Shown: positions 22,745-33,949 of the stretch, one piece after another | Layout: every line of letters begins with the position of its first letter | Numbering within the stretch: position 1 is the first letter of the stretch | Origin: Arthrinium phaeospermum | Lineage: Eukaryota; Ascomycota; Sordariomycetes; Amphisphaeriales; Apiosporaceae | Length of the DNA stretch: 64,000 bases | Assembly: GCA_006503535.1 (NCBI GenBank) | Contig: QYRS01000015.1 | Span: forward strand, 1-64,000 | Reading direction: 5' to 3' | The notes under the pieces: generated by a model | Told to the model about the DNA's origin: nothing | What the model saw: only the letters and a program-made list of their open reading frames with translations | The model's database searches: none | Translations under genes and position numbers: made by a program

Positions 22745-22880
22745 AAGTGGCGTAGCGATTTACTTTTAATTAATGAATTGTTAATTCTAAAATTATAAAC
22801 ACGGGCTATTTTAAATTTATATTTATATTATAGAATATTAGGTAATTTATCCGTTTATTCTTTTTGATTATAGCATCTCG
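22745..22880. repeat. Small AT-rich scar, RIP-like
   Basis: About 135 nt of strongly A+T-biased sequence in DNA that is otherwise about half G+C, with sharp borders. It resembles the large AT block at 40.9-50.8 kb in texture and is probably a short remnant of a RIP-mutated repeat. Confidence 0.55.
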
Positions 22881-23125
22881 AACGCTTCCGCTATAAGACA
22901 CAGGGTTTTCGAAATCCTTATCCGCGCTTACGATGCTGCGTGCTGACAGATTCGGTCATCCTTACTATGGATGTACACATAAGAGCCGGACCGGTCGCAT
23001 TGACCGCTTGAGCATGAAAATGCCGTCTGCCATTCAATCTCTGTCTCGGCATCTTCGACATCTCCCGACTATGACAAGAATATTAACATGCTGCCGCCTG
23101 CCAATTCGGGAGTCATCGATACTGC

Positions 23126-23853
23126 TTATTGGGCCTTTCCGTTCTTGGAGGACTTCTCCTTCTGAGCCCTGAACTTGGCGATCTCAACCTTGACTTCCTT
23201 CTCGACGCGATGTTGCAACTCCCGGCGATAGCCGACCTTGAAGAGCAGCTCCAGCCACACAAAGAGCGGAGCAAGGAAGATGGCCTGGAACAGGTTGTCA
23301 AGCAATGCTGGCGCGCGGCCCTCGAATGCGCCATGACCCACAAACTGAAGAAGCCAACAGACAATGTGCGTGGCGATGGCGACCTGGTTCGTGAGCGCCG
23401 AGTCTAGCGCCAGGGCAGCATTGACACCAGCTGCTCCTGCAAGACAGATGGCAGCTAGTGCAGTCCCGGCTACAGGTTCTAGTAGGACGTACAGGGTGCC
23501 CCAGGTGATGGCCGCGAGTGTCCCCAGGTTCGGCGGGAGATAGGGGATCGTCAATGCTTCTGGGAGAGGGATGAGGCTGCCCGTATTTGCGGCCTAAAAT
23601 GCAAGGTATATCGAGTTAGAGGCGCGTTTCTCCGTGCGAAGAGGACAAGTAGTTTAGGGCGTAGACATACCATGGCGAAACCAGAGAACAGGATCAATGG
23701 CACGCATACCATATGTATGCCGACATTCACGGGGTTGTCATGATAGGCCCCATACTGTGGCAGAAGTTAGAGAGGTCGAAGCAGGCGTATGGGGGGGAGT
23801 GGTGAGCAGTCGAAGCTTACGAAGGTGAGCTGTTTTTCTAAGTTGAGCGCCAT
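23126..23853 (-). CDS. DUF962 / Mpo1-like membrane protein, 194 aa
   Basis: Related to yeast YGL010w (Mpo1), an ER Fe(II)-dependent dioxygenase in alpha-oxidation of 2-hydroxy fatty acids from phytosphingosine breakdown. Exons: 23853-23821 (11 codons, MALNLEKQLTF), 23754-23671 (28 codons), 23593-23126. The start is typical of the family. Exon 2 carries YGAYHDNPVNVGIHMVCVPL, with the conserved H-x-N-x3-N-x3-H arrangement. Exon 3 carries THIVCWLLQFVGHGAFEGR with a further His pair, then ALLDNLFQAIFLAPLFVWLE. Four to five hydrophobic segments fit a multi-pass ER protein. The C-terminus is charged and Lys-rich (KEKSSKNGKAQ). Family assignment is confident; the enzymatic role is by homology only. 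Confidence 0.88.
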
Positions 23854-25063
23854 GTTGAAGCGATACCGGTAGATAGATGGATTGAGAAGAGGCGCGAGTA
23901 AAAAGCAAGGCCCTCAGAGCCGGTCCCCAGGGTTTCGCGACGCAATGGGAAGAAAAGAAACTACTGATGGCTGAATGTCCCTACAGATGGGCTCATTACT
24001 CGGACCAGTTGGAATATACGAGAAGAAAGCTGGAGGGCCGACTGGCTAACATGTGGATGGCCGAGGTGGGATGGGATACTCGGAATGGACAATTGTATGG
24101 TAAGAGTGTCTTGGACTCAATGGATGAGGTCCAATTGGATATTTGAGGTAAAGCTCCCTAGAGCTAAGCCTAACACTGAAGGACCCTCCAGATAAATGTA
24201 CATAAACATGTACCTAATGCAGAGCCCGGTACATTGATACCTGCTCCATTGATGGCTGGTGGTGGGGTTCTTTGGCCGCTGCAGCTTCTTCTAATTCGCC
24301 CTGTCGCACGAACTGGCAGACCAGGGGGGCAGAACTTTTGCTCCAGAATCAGTCATCAATCCATCAATCAATTGACTCGATTGATCAGAGTAAGTGCTTT
24401 TTGCATAGAGACCTCTGGCGTTATTTTTAAGCCTCGTTAGTAAGTACATAGTAGCAGGTGCCCGTAGCTAAAAGGTGGACTAGCCGCTAGCAGAGAGGTC
24501 AGTGTAGGTACATGTAGCCCAGCCTTGTACCGATTGACTCGACTGGCACTGCACTGCAAATGCGGTAACCTTGGAACAACAGCCTTATCACACCCACGCC
24601 TTGGAATGCGTGCCATTGTCTCTACAGCTGGTTAATTCTTTTTTGTCGTGCCAGTCTTTGCAGGAACAGACGCATTTCTTTCGTTGCGACAACCGACCGC
24701 AATCGCTCCGTGGCACAGAGACCTCGCGCGCGAACCTGCTGAAACCTCCAAAAATCACCTGCACCCACGCGCTTGGCTTGGGATTCGGCAGTCCATTGGC
24801 ATTTTTTCGTCCACGCACCCCATCCGTCTCGACCGCGACACCCGCCAGCCAGCATCGAACCGTCGCCATTACGATCAGATCGCAGTCTTGGGATGGGACG
24901 AGCTTGGTGATCTGATAGAGAGTGTCTACCGAGGCGAACGGTCTGCCACCGTATCTCACGCCTTCTACCTCTCCCGCCTCCTCTCGACGACGGGCCCGAC
25001 GACGACGACGACGGCGACGACACGCGACCACCCTGCGCCCACATCATTCACCGTGCTGCCATC
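23854..25063. other. Intergenic region between the DUF962 gene and RPB7
   Basis: A divergent promoter region of about 1.2 kb. The last 150 nt before 25064 are rich in ACG/CGA triplets (about 24988-25025) and are probably the RPB7 leader. Frames through it are shadows. Confidence 0.5.
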
Positions 25064-25817
25064 ATGTTCTTCCTCTATAATCTCGAGCGTCGCTTGACGC
25101 TGCACCCCTCCTACTTCGGCAAGAACATGACAGAGCTCGTTACCACCAAACTGATGAAGGACGTCGAAGGGACGTGTACCGGCAGCTACTACATCATATC
25201 CGTTATGGATAGCTTCACCATTTCCGAGGGTCGCATCCTGCCTGGCAGTGGACTTGCGGAATTCACGGTCGGCTACCGCGCAGTAGTCTGGCGGCCCTTT
25301 AAGGGCGAGACGGTGAGCGCAGATTCGCGGCTGCTTCGCTAGTGTAACCACTTGCTGACAACTCAGATCGATACTGTTGTCGTGTCGGTCAACCAGCATG
25401 GTTTCTTCGCCGAAGCTGGACCTTTACGTATCTTCGTATCTGCTCACGTGAGTGTGCTCCTCTCGTTCAATGCTAACTTTTCTTCTGTGCCGCTGCCATA
25501 ACGCGCCTTCGCCCCAGCCAAACATGATGTCTTTGCTGGCTGACACGTTGCTTCTCAGTTGATCCCAGGTGAGATTAAGTGGGATCCCAACGGCACGCCG
25601 CCCAGCTTTCATGACGAGGAAACCACAATCCAGGTTGGTACGCACGTAAGAGTCAAGATCATCGGCACCCGAGCCGAGGTTGGCGACTTATGGGCCATTG
25701 GCAGTATCAAAGAGGACTACTTAGGGTACTTCCCCCATCGCATACCTCCTTGAATCATCGCTCTCGTTTGCTAACACAGACGCTTGTAGACCTCTGAGTG
25801 AGGGCCTGCCAGCCTAA
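25064..25817 (+). CDS. rpb7: DNA-directed RNA polymerase II subunit RPB7, 174 aa
   Basis: RPB7 pairs with RPB4 to form the Pol II stalk, which binds nascent RNA and helps initiation and mRNA export. Exons: 25064-25312, 25367-25447, 25559-25725, 25790-25817, all with GT..AG introns in consistent phase. The protein starts [20 protein letters not shown] and contains [37 protein letters not shown] and VVWRPFKGE. Then come [20 protein letters not shown], the S1/OB-fold [19 protein letters not shown], and IKEDYLGPL. Length is close to yeast Rpb7 (171 aa). The last exon adds just SEGLPA after the invariant GPL. No anomalies. Confidence 0.97.
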
Positions 25818-26729
25818 GGTGCGCTCGACTCCATATAAGGCACGGTATCTTCCATCTTTGGATGGAAGTCCGAGTACCGCTGTGCAAGCGGCTATGCTCG
25901 ATGCGTCGGGACAAGAAATGAAAATGCCAAACACAAGCTCAGATGAGCTGGGTCTCACGATAGAACAAGATGAAAATGCACCCCAGCGAGGCCATCCATT
26001 TCATCCAATAACAAGGGAAGGTAGTCTGGTTCGCGTTGTCCCCCCTCTGGCGGCACGCTTGAGATTGGGCGGTTCCGGACTTCGTAGTATCAGGACAACG
26101 TCCTTGCCCACCCAAGAATGAGCACAGTTATGTGCTCCTACTATTATAGAATCACTAGTGTTGCTGATTGCCACGGAATGATTGGTGCGCAACCTCGCAA
26201 GGGGGTATCAACACTGTCAGCCACGAATTAATGAATTCGCTCTCAAGACGCCTCGTTTCTTCTGCACTGCCATGTGAGAAACGATACAAACTGGTCGAAA
26301 AGACAAATTACGGGCAACTATCCAGCCAAATTGTATAATTGCCTACACATGCGATACTGGGTCTGGTTCGGCACAGCGGCACGTAATCGCACTGCTGTGT
26401 ACCAAAGAAAGCGCGTAGGCAGGCATCCCTTGGCGCTTGCCTTGGGAGAGGCGGTTGGTAACTCGCAAGTGGGCATATATATCGTTCGTTGGGCCTCTTT
26501 TTGGCAAGGGTGCTAAGATTGGCCACAACAGCAGTTGTCGTGCTGTGCCTCCTTGGCGGACTACTTAAGTAGGTACATATCTGGGAACCGATACAATGGC
26601 CGCTGTCCGCATAGTTGAAATCTCGTAAGGAAGCATCCAACGCCTGCCAGTGCCTGTTTCGTTCATGTAAGGCATGAATGGTGTAGATGTCCTTGTCGTA
26701 GGTATCCATCTAAAACCACAAACTGTCCG

Positions 26730-27877
26730 ATGTCGAGTTCGACAGATGACGTGTGCCCGCCTTACGGCGCCGAGAGTGCCGGGGCCAGGCCCGACGAACG
26801 ACTGCATTTCACCGAAGACGAAACGAACACCATATGCAGACGTCTTCTCGCCGGTGTGGCAGCCCTGCAAGCTTTGGCCGTGTCGCTGTTGATTGCCATC
26901 AACGTCGGTGGTTCCAGCGGACTCAACAGCTCAGTACTTGCCGAGGACACCTTCATCCTCACTGTAAGTTCATTTTGTACCCCGTCTGCCAGCTAGACGC
27001 CTGGTAGGGAGAAGGCGTTGACAGACTTCGTAGTGGAGTAGATTCTATATTGTAGAGTCGCACGAAAAGACCATGAATCTATTATACACGTTCTATTTCT
27101 ATCTCAACTCACTCTGTGTGCGCCATGCCAGCGGGGCTAGCTGCCTCTATCGTAAGATCGGTCACCCTTTCGACGACACCCTCATTGACCTGGCGCTACA
27201 TGGTCACTTCAACGAGACATACCAAGCCAATGTCAGCGATGGTGCCTTCAGTTTCACGCATGGATCCGGGGTCCGCCGCAAGAACATCACGCTTATCCCC
27301 TTCATCCTTCTGGTTGGTAGCTTGGGCCTCAGTCTAAGTTCTTGGGGCTTTATTGGGATGAGCAAGCGAGCTCGACAGGCAGGCCTGCAGAAGGCGCTGC
27401 GAATCAGCAGCGTCGGGGCACAGATGGTGCCCGGCGTGCTCTTCATGGCTACCGCCATACTACTACGAGCCGATGCCGAGGACGCGTACAAGACTCTGAA
27501 GGAAGCCGGCGTCGAGAATGAGGGGACAGGCTGGGGGTTCTTTGCCGCCGTCTTCTGCGCCGCCATTGCGCAAATCCTGGCCGCAACCATACAATGGACG
27601 TGGGCCTATATGCGGTCCTCGTTAGATAAGGACGGCCAAGGGAACAACGTAATGGATATGCTACGGATGAATAACGACGGGCTGCCAGCCTACTCGAGGG
27701 GTGAGTCACCCAGTCCCTATCTAACCCACTCTCCCCCCTCCCTACCTCTTTGGCATCCTGGCAACTAAACAGGCAAAATGTGTAGCCGACCCCATGGGCC
27801 AACCACCAAGTACAAATCGCGGCCGCGATAGTGACTCGGTTGAGCTGCCAAGCTACGAACAGACCTCGTCCACATGA
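26730..27877 (+). CDS. Four-transmembrane membrane protein, SUR7/claudin-like, 318 aa
   Basis: Exons 26730-26963, 27070-27700 and 27786-27877. The third exon uses the acceptor TGTAG at 27781-27785, chosen because it alone leads in frame to a natural C-terminus (DSVELPSYEQTSST). TM1 is near residues 39-60 (LAGVAALQALAVSLLIAI). A long extracellular loop carries LCVRHASGASC and NET/NVS glycosylation sites. TM2 (LIPFILLVGSLGLSLSSWGF), TM3 (VGAQMVPGVLFMATAILL) and TM4 (FFAAVFCAAIAQILAATIQW) follow. This topology (first loop with a Cys pair, three clustered TMs, soluble tail) is that of fungal SUR7/PalI-like proteins in eisosomes or the plasma membrane. The exact subfamily is not certain. The exon 2 start at 27070 is the least secure boundary. 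Confidence 0.75.
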
Positions 27878-30800
27878 CATCCGCGACTCTAAAGTCGCCA
27901 CCATCAGAAATGGGTTGCGGGGATGTATACAAGCCCATTTGGCAAGATGCTCGCTTCCGAACAGGAGGCGGCAAGTACGAGATGGGTAGGACAACATATA
28001 TCGAGGGCGCTTTATAGGTGCCAGTGAGGAATGCAGATAACAGCATTGCGGGGACGAGCAGATCACGGCCATTATCATGGTACCATATTTGGCATCTGGT
28101 ATTATAGATGTCAGAGAACAATACAATATGCTCACCTGCCTGCCCCCTTGGCAAGAACGTTTAGCAACTTCCACTGCATACTGGGTAGCCACTAATTCCC
28201 CCGGATATATGGACCACTTAAGAATATCATGGAATACCTGCGTTAGCCTAGTCGAAGAGAGAATTGGGATGGGGGGAGGGGGCTGTAACAGCCAGATGAT
28301 TATGTATAGGTACTCTACATACTGTATGTAGTATGCAAGCACATCGAGACTGGATAGACTCCGGCTCATGTGGCAACTTACATACCTACATAGGTACCTA
28401 GCTGATTTCCATCTGATGGCCAGCTAAATCTAGGCAAGTACCAACCACATGAGGATCCAGCTCGGGCGCGCTTACTTTTTGAAATGCCAACGCCTGCTAT
28501 GCTTGTTCCCGTTGGCCTCCAGGTGGCCGTCGGGGGCCTTCCTCCTGCTTCGGGTACCTATGGGGGAACTAGACTTGTCATATTGTTATCTCGTTTGAAG
28601 AAAGAGGTAGGTACGGATACATTCCGTGTCAATCACTGCGGGTGGGTCAGTCTTCGATGGTGGTTTACATCAATAATACATAGTTAATAATAGCAACCCA
28701 CTGTGTCGGGATTGAGCATCGAGGATCGAGCATAAGGGTGCCCTTCCTGCCCCCACAAGCCCCGTTCACCATGTTCGGCACCGAGCCCATGCCCGCACAC
28801 ACACACACACATACACACACCTACCTTCAAAGTATCAAGTATGGCTACAGGTGAGCAGGTGAGCAGGTGAGCGGGTGAGTCAATTTACAGTCCACAATCT
28901 GCCGCCTTCTCCAGAAGAGCCCAACTCAATGGACCCAACAGACCAACAACATGGGATTCCAGACGCCATCGACGCATATTTCTGGTCTCCAACCCAATAA
29001 TTGAATGCTACTCGACAATCATAAGACACCCCCCCTTTCCCGATGCATACCTACGGTGTATTGGCTCAGAGGCATTTGGCAGACCAAACGATTGCTTTGC
29101 ACACCGACGTTACGTTACGCGACGTTGCGTACGGAGCAGCTTCTTCATCCAGTATAGAGGAAGGACGGCCCGCACCGCTGGCTCCTTCCTCGGAGAAGAT
29201 TGGGAACTGACTGTAGGTAGGTATAGGGATGGGGATAGGCTTTGAAACGGAGGACTGATGCTCTCTTCACCCAACCAGTGTGCATCATTGCACCCCACTA
29301 CTATGTGGCCAAACGAGGCTTGCTCCTAGACCAAGAGTCAGTGGCACTAGTCTGGTCCCTCGCAGATCTGGTTGCGATTCGTCTACGTAGGCCACAAGCC
29401 GGCCGCATGTTGATCAAGTCACCTGGTCACAACCCGAGCTCTCGAGGCCTCGTAGCCGCGAGTGGCTTCTTTCAACATCCGCCAGCCCAGCTCATCCGTA
29501 GAGTGCCTCTCGCGCAGCGGAGCTATGTCGTCTCGTGGCCCGTCTAGATCGGCCTGGGACCAGGGCGAGCACAATCACACTGCATCGTGCAGAGCAACAG
29601 ACCGAAGGCTCACCCCTGCTTCCCCGACACACCCTGCTCCCACGCACCCCTATCATCTGGAGCTTGACAGTGGACTTGGAGGTGCAAGCATCGCCAAATG
29701 GGCAATTCCAGCCACGGTGACCACCCACTGAAGCTGCCTCCAACACCACGAGGCAATGCAGAGAACTCCGCGGGTCGATTTCGACCGGGAGACCCTGGGG
29801 TTAGTTACTGTACCTGATCCAAAGACTAGCTAACCTGAAGAAAGTCTGACGACGCTACGACAACCAACGGCCATGCAAGTGACAAGACGGGTAAAAAGAA
29901 CGGCTATCTTGCAAGCCTTGCTTGGACGCCAAACGGATCCAGCACCCGAGCGTGTCTAATTACAAATCCCAAGTCCGGCCAGGCGAGGGTGTACATGGAC
30001 AAACCTCAGCCATGGCCCCCTAAGCTTTGTGGGTCACGGGAAGCCGAGAGAAAGGACGCGGCCACGTCCCGAGGCCGCAGGAGGGCGACCGCATTGGGGA
30101 CCAGCAATCCTATCCCTAGCTCAAGCTACCTAGTCGACGAGCGCGCTTGTGACTAGGGTACCTGGAAGGCGACAAACGACAATCAAAAACTCGGTGAGAG
30201 ACCAACCCAACTACAGCCAACAGTATGGGGACCCGTATGGGCTGTAGGAGCATCATTGGTTCTCTTAAGCGCCGTCGGGGGGGTACTGAGGCGCGTTCGT
30301 CCTCTCCGCCGTGCCGTAAGACGGCGCGCTCCCCGGGACACGTTACGTGGTTCGTTCTGGAGCGAAGGTGTCGCAACGGTCAATTACCCGGAAATTAGGT
30401 CTCTGGGCGAATTGACGATGACGAGTAGCTCCGGGGATACAAGCGAGTTGCTGATGACGCACAGTCGACACTTCAGTGGAGTTCCATCGGATACAACGGT
30501 GCAACCCGTCCAGTTGGTAGCCAATAAGATCGCGAAGACAACACACGGATCGAAGGCCGCCAGGCAGCCAGTCACTCGAAATCCATACTCTGACGCTCGA
30601 TGATCGGATACAGTGACACTCACTGGCCTGTCTCAAAATCGCCTGCCGGCCCTGCCGCTCAAGGCTTGACAATGACACCGATGAATGTCCAACAAGGACT
30701 AGCTGGCTGCCGGATGGCTCAAACACTGGTTGTATATGCGGTGCAAAGGAAGGTCCCGCCACAGTGGATGACTTGGAGTGGTCTTTAAGAAACGCGAAAT

Positions 30801-31622
30801 AGCAACATATATGAAGCTCGGAGTGTGTAAAAACTTGACCTCGGCCCGCCGACTTGCAGGTCCACCATCTGCTGGGCAATTATTACCACTGTGCCAATAG
30901 ACGCCTGGCGACAAGGGTTGATGTGTATTCCGGCCATGTTGGTTGAGCATCCGCGCCTCATTTCGCGGCAGAGGCGGTCGTACCCCGGGTCTATCGCGTC
31001 TAAGTAGAGACAAGTCGAATAAAGGGGGTAAGCCCAATAGGATGGGACTAGGGTTGAAGCATCGCAAGTTTTGCCACAGTCCTCACGACGTAGCCCCCAC
31101 GAGGGCATGATTGCATTATACTGGCGGTCTAGCAAAGCACATCACGACTTGTCCAACAACCAACCTGGATGAAGCCTGAAAGCCTCGATTGGGCACGGCC
31201 CATAGGAGCGACAGATAACAAGAGTCCACCATCAAATCGCCAGACATGCCGATCAAATAGCTTCCTCTAGCTTCCGCTCCGCAACCCTTACGCATATGCT
31301 CCCTGTATGGGGCCTCTTACCCGACGACTTTGGGGGCATGCAGACTACTCACCCATTGGCCATTGATCATGTGCGTGTAGTTCGATGCAGAACATGCATG
31401 ATCCACGAGCTAGAGTCCCGACTGCGTGTCTTGGCTAATTCCCCTCTTATCGTTGCATAGGAGAGGGGGGGTAGGCTCACAGCACGCACTCGTGCCGAAG
31501 GTACAACTCATGAGTATATCCCATCAAGTAGAGGCATCGAGATAGGGGAAATAACAGTGTTGGTCGACGTAGGGCTCATCCGGCGTCTCTCGTTACGTAC
31601 CGAATGCTGTAGTTGATCTGAG
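27878..31622. other. Gene-less stretch of about 3.7 kb
   Basis: No convincing gene on either strand. It contains an (AC)n run near 28796-28820 and an octamer repeat GTGAGCAG (about 3.5 copies, 28851-28879). Frames of 100-300 codons on the minus strand near 27449-28369 and 30343-30879 have no domain character and non-coding-like composition. Confidence 0.55.
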
Positions 31623-31630
31623 TATATATA
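31623..31630 (+). promoter_or_regulatory. TATA box, probably for the lysine aminomutase-like gene
   Basis: TATATATA at 31623-31630, about 540 nt upstream of ATG 32169. A GTAAGT at about 31735 suggests at least one intron in the leader. Assignment by position only. Confidence 0.45.
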
Positions 31631-32168
31631 GGCTCGAGGAAGGAATAACAACACAGAACATGAATCATTCCTGCTCAACGAACATCTCTACTGTCGCTGA
31701 GTACTAGGACGAACTCCCCCGTACAGCGTTGCTTGTAAGTGCCCTCTTCCTCTTATCACGTTTCAGCATTTGCGACAATCACCCCGGTTGTAAGGAGGCG
31801 ACTCCCACTCCTTACTACGCACCCTTATGTTCTGGCCGGCGATATGAGAATGGATGATCACTGCCATCAGTAGAGTATCCGTTCACCAGGTCATGCAGCT
31901 GTGTATTTCCGTCGTGTCGTCAATGCTGATCTCTTCAATCTCTCCTTAGCATAATATCGTGTGCCAACTTGCAGTGTACAATAAGTACTGTATCAAGTCT
32001 CGATCAACTATACTAAGACTCAACAGTATCCCCTTGTTAGTCGTCAACTCTTTTCTTACTTCCAACCACTGTTCCATCAACAAAACTCAAAGACTACCCA
32101 AGTGATCTTGGCTGACCTTTTCAGGGCCAAACAGCTTTCCCCCTTGTCGATACACTTGCTTGCCCGCC

Positions 32169-33949
32169 ATGATGAGACGAGTCGATCGTATCCAGCAGTC
32201 GCTCTCTGGGTCTCTGGCCGCCAGACAGCTAGGCTCCAGAGCTCTTATGTTACCTCACAGTTCCATAGTGTCCAGAGCCCGTTACAGCCAAGCAGCTGCC
32301 GTGGCAGCGCCAGTGCCTGAAGACCCCTTCCCGCCGTCAAGCGGAGTGGACGAGTTCTGGCGCAAAGTACCAATGTGGAAAGATGTACCGATGGAGGATT
32401 TCATCTCATGGAGTTGGAGTGTTCGTTGTCAAGTTTCCCTTGTTTTTGCCCACCCGACTGACAGCTACGATAGAAGAAGAACGTTGTAGAGCACCATACC
32501 CGCTCAGCACCAGAAAAGCTCAAGCAGACCCTCGCGAGCGTGCTCCCTGACCATGTGCCACTCAACCGCAATGCCTCACTCTTACAGAGCCGCGAAGAGT
32601 TCATCAAAGACATCTTTGACGGCATCGAGGTGTCGTCAATGTCACTCCGTATCATGTGCGTTGATATGCTTCGGGCTTTACTCCCCATATGCCTGGTTTC
32701 TCACGGGTCCGAACTGACATATACCAGGCCCCATACCTTCAGCCGTATCAATTGGCAAGATCCCCGACACGACCCCATATTCCGGCAATTCATCCCATTG
32801 AAGTCTCTGATGCAACTTGACCACCCAAAGAGTAAACTAGACTCACTGCACGAGAAACAAGACGCGCCTCTAGAAAACCTCGTGCACCGTTATCCAGACA
32901 AGGCACTGTTTCTTCGTGAGTATCCCTGACCTCCTGCAACAGCTTGTATATGTCATTGGGATATCTCTGCTAATAACAACGAACAACGGTAGCGTTAGCT
33001 GTTTGTCCTACGTACTGTCTATTCTGCACGCGCTCATATGCTGTAGGAGCGGACACCAGCGAGTTGACGAAGGAGGGGATGAAACCGATCCTGAAGAGAT
33101 GGGAGGCGGCGTTCAAGTATATCGAAGCAACCCCGCAGATCACCGACATTGTCGTGTCAGGGGGCGACGCATACTACCTGGCTCCGGAGCACCTGGCGTT
33201 CATCGGCGAGCGCCTGATCAAAATGCCCAACATCAAGAAGTTCCGGATCGCGTCCAAGGGTCTCGGTGTGGCGCCGAACCGCATCTTGGACCCCAATGAC
33301 CAGTGGGCCGACGCCCTCCTCTGGGTGCACCGGCTGGCGCTCAAGGAGGGCAAGCGGGCGGCGCTGCACACGCATATCAATCACCCTAACGAGATTTCGT
33401 GGATGACGGAACAGGCCTGCCGCAAACTCGTAGAAGGCGGGCTGACCATTCGCAATCAATCGGTCCTGCTGCGTGGGATCAACGACAGCGCAGAAACCAT
33501 ATCGAAGCTCATCCGGTCGCTCGCGGAGGACTTGCGTATCAATCCGGTAAGTACCCTCGCAGCTAACCCCAGCATCAGATTTAGTTTGATTCAGTGATGG
33601 CTGACATGCGAGAAACCTGTAGTATTACGTCTACCAGTGCGACATGGTGGAGAAGGTCGAGCATCTCCGTACGCCGCTCCAGAGCATCATAGACATCGAA
33701 GCCCAGATCCGGGGCTCTATCGCAGGCTTCGACGTGCCCCAATTCATTGTCGATCTCCCCCAGGGTGGCGGCAAGCGGCTTGCGGGAAGTTACCTCTCTT
33801 ACGACCGGAACACGGGCGTGTCTCGGTTCACGGCGCCGGCCGTCAGCGGCAACGGGGCCAAAGTCAACAAGGTCTACGAGTACTACGACCCTCTGCCCCC
33901 AACGCCAGCTAAGATGGGTCGTTCCGACTACATAGGTGGTAGTACCTAG
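32169..33949 (+). CDS. Radical-SAM lysine 2,3-aminomutase-like protein (KamA family), 500 aa, predicted mitochondrial
   Basis: Bacterial KamA converts L-lysine to beta-lysine using a 4Fe-4S cluster, SAM and PLP. Exons: 32169-32420, 32474-32655, 32728-32915, 32993-33546, 33623-33949, all phases consistent. Residues 1-50 are Arg/Ser/Ala-rich with almost no acidic residues and contain SRARYSQAAA, a plausible mitochondrial presequence and cleavage site. Then come VPMWKDVPMEDF, HTFSRINWQDP and LVHRYPDKALFLP. The radical-SAM CxxxCxxC is at Cys212, 216 and 219 (CPTYCLFCTRSYAVGAD). The SAM-binding GGD is in DIVVSGGDAYYL, and HINHPNEI and LLRGIND follow. The C-terminal VDLPQGGGKRL holds the Lys expected to bind PLP. 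All cofactor motifs look intact. The substrate may differ from lysine. No beta-lysine pathway gene lies nearby. Confidence 0.88.

Noticed and set aside
22880..22935. Possible tRNA-like segment (GGGTTTTCGAAATCC)
   Set aside because: It resembles a T-arm only loosely. No acceptor stem pairing, D-arm or A-box could be matched upstream.
27449..28369. Minus-strand frame of 306 codons overlapping the four-TM gene
   Set aside because: It overlaps the well-supported plus-strand exons on one side and intergenic DNA on the other, with no domain or splice-consistent structure.
29241..31135. Several frames of 80-178 codons between the four-TM gene and the aminomutase gene
   Set aside because: They overlap on both strands, contain no recognisable motif, and lack plausible splice partners.
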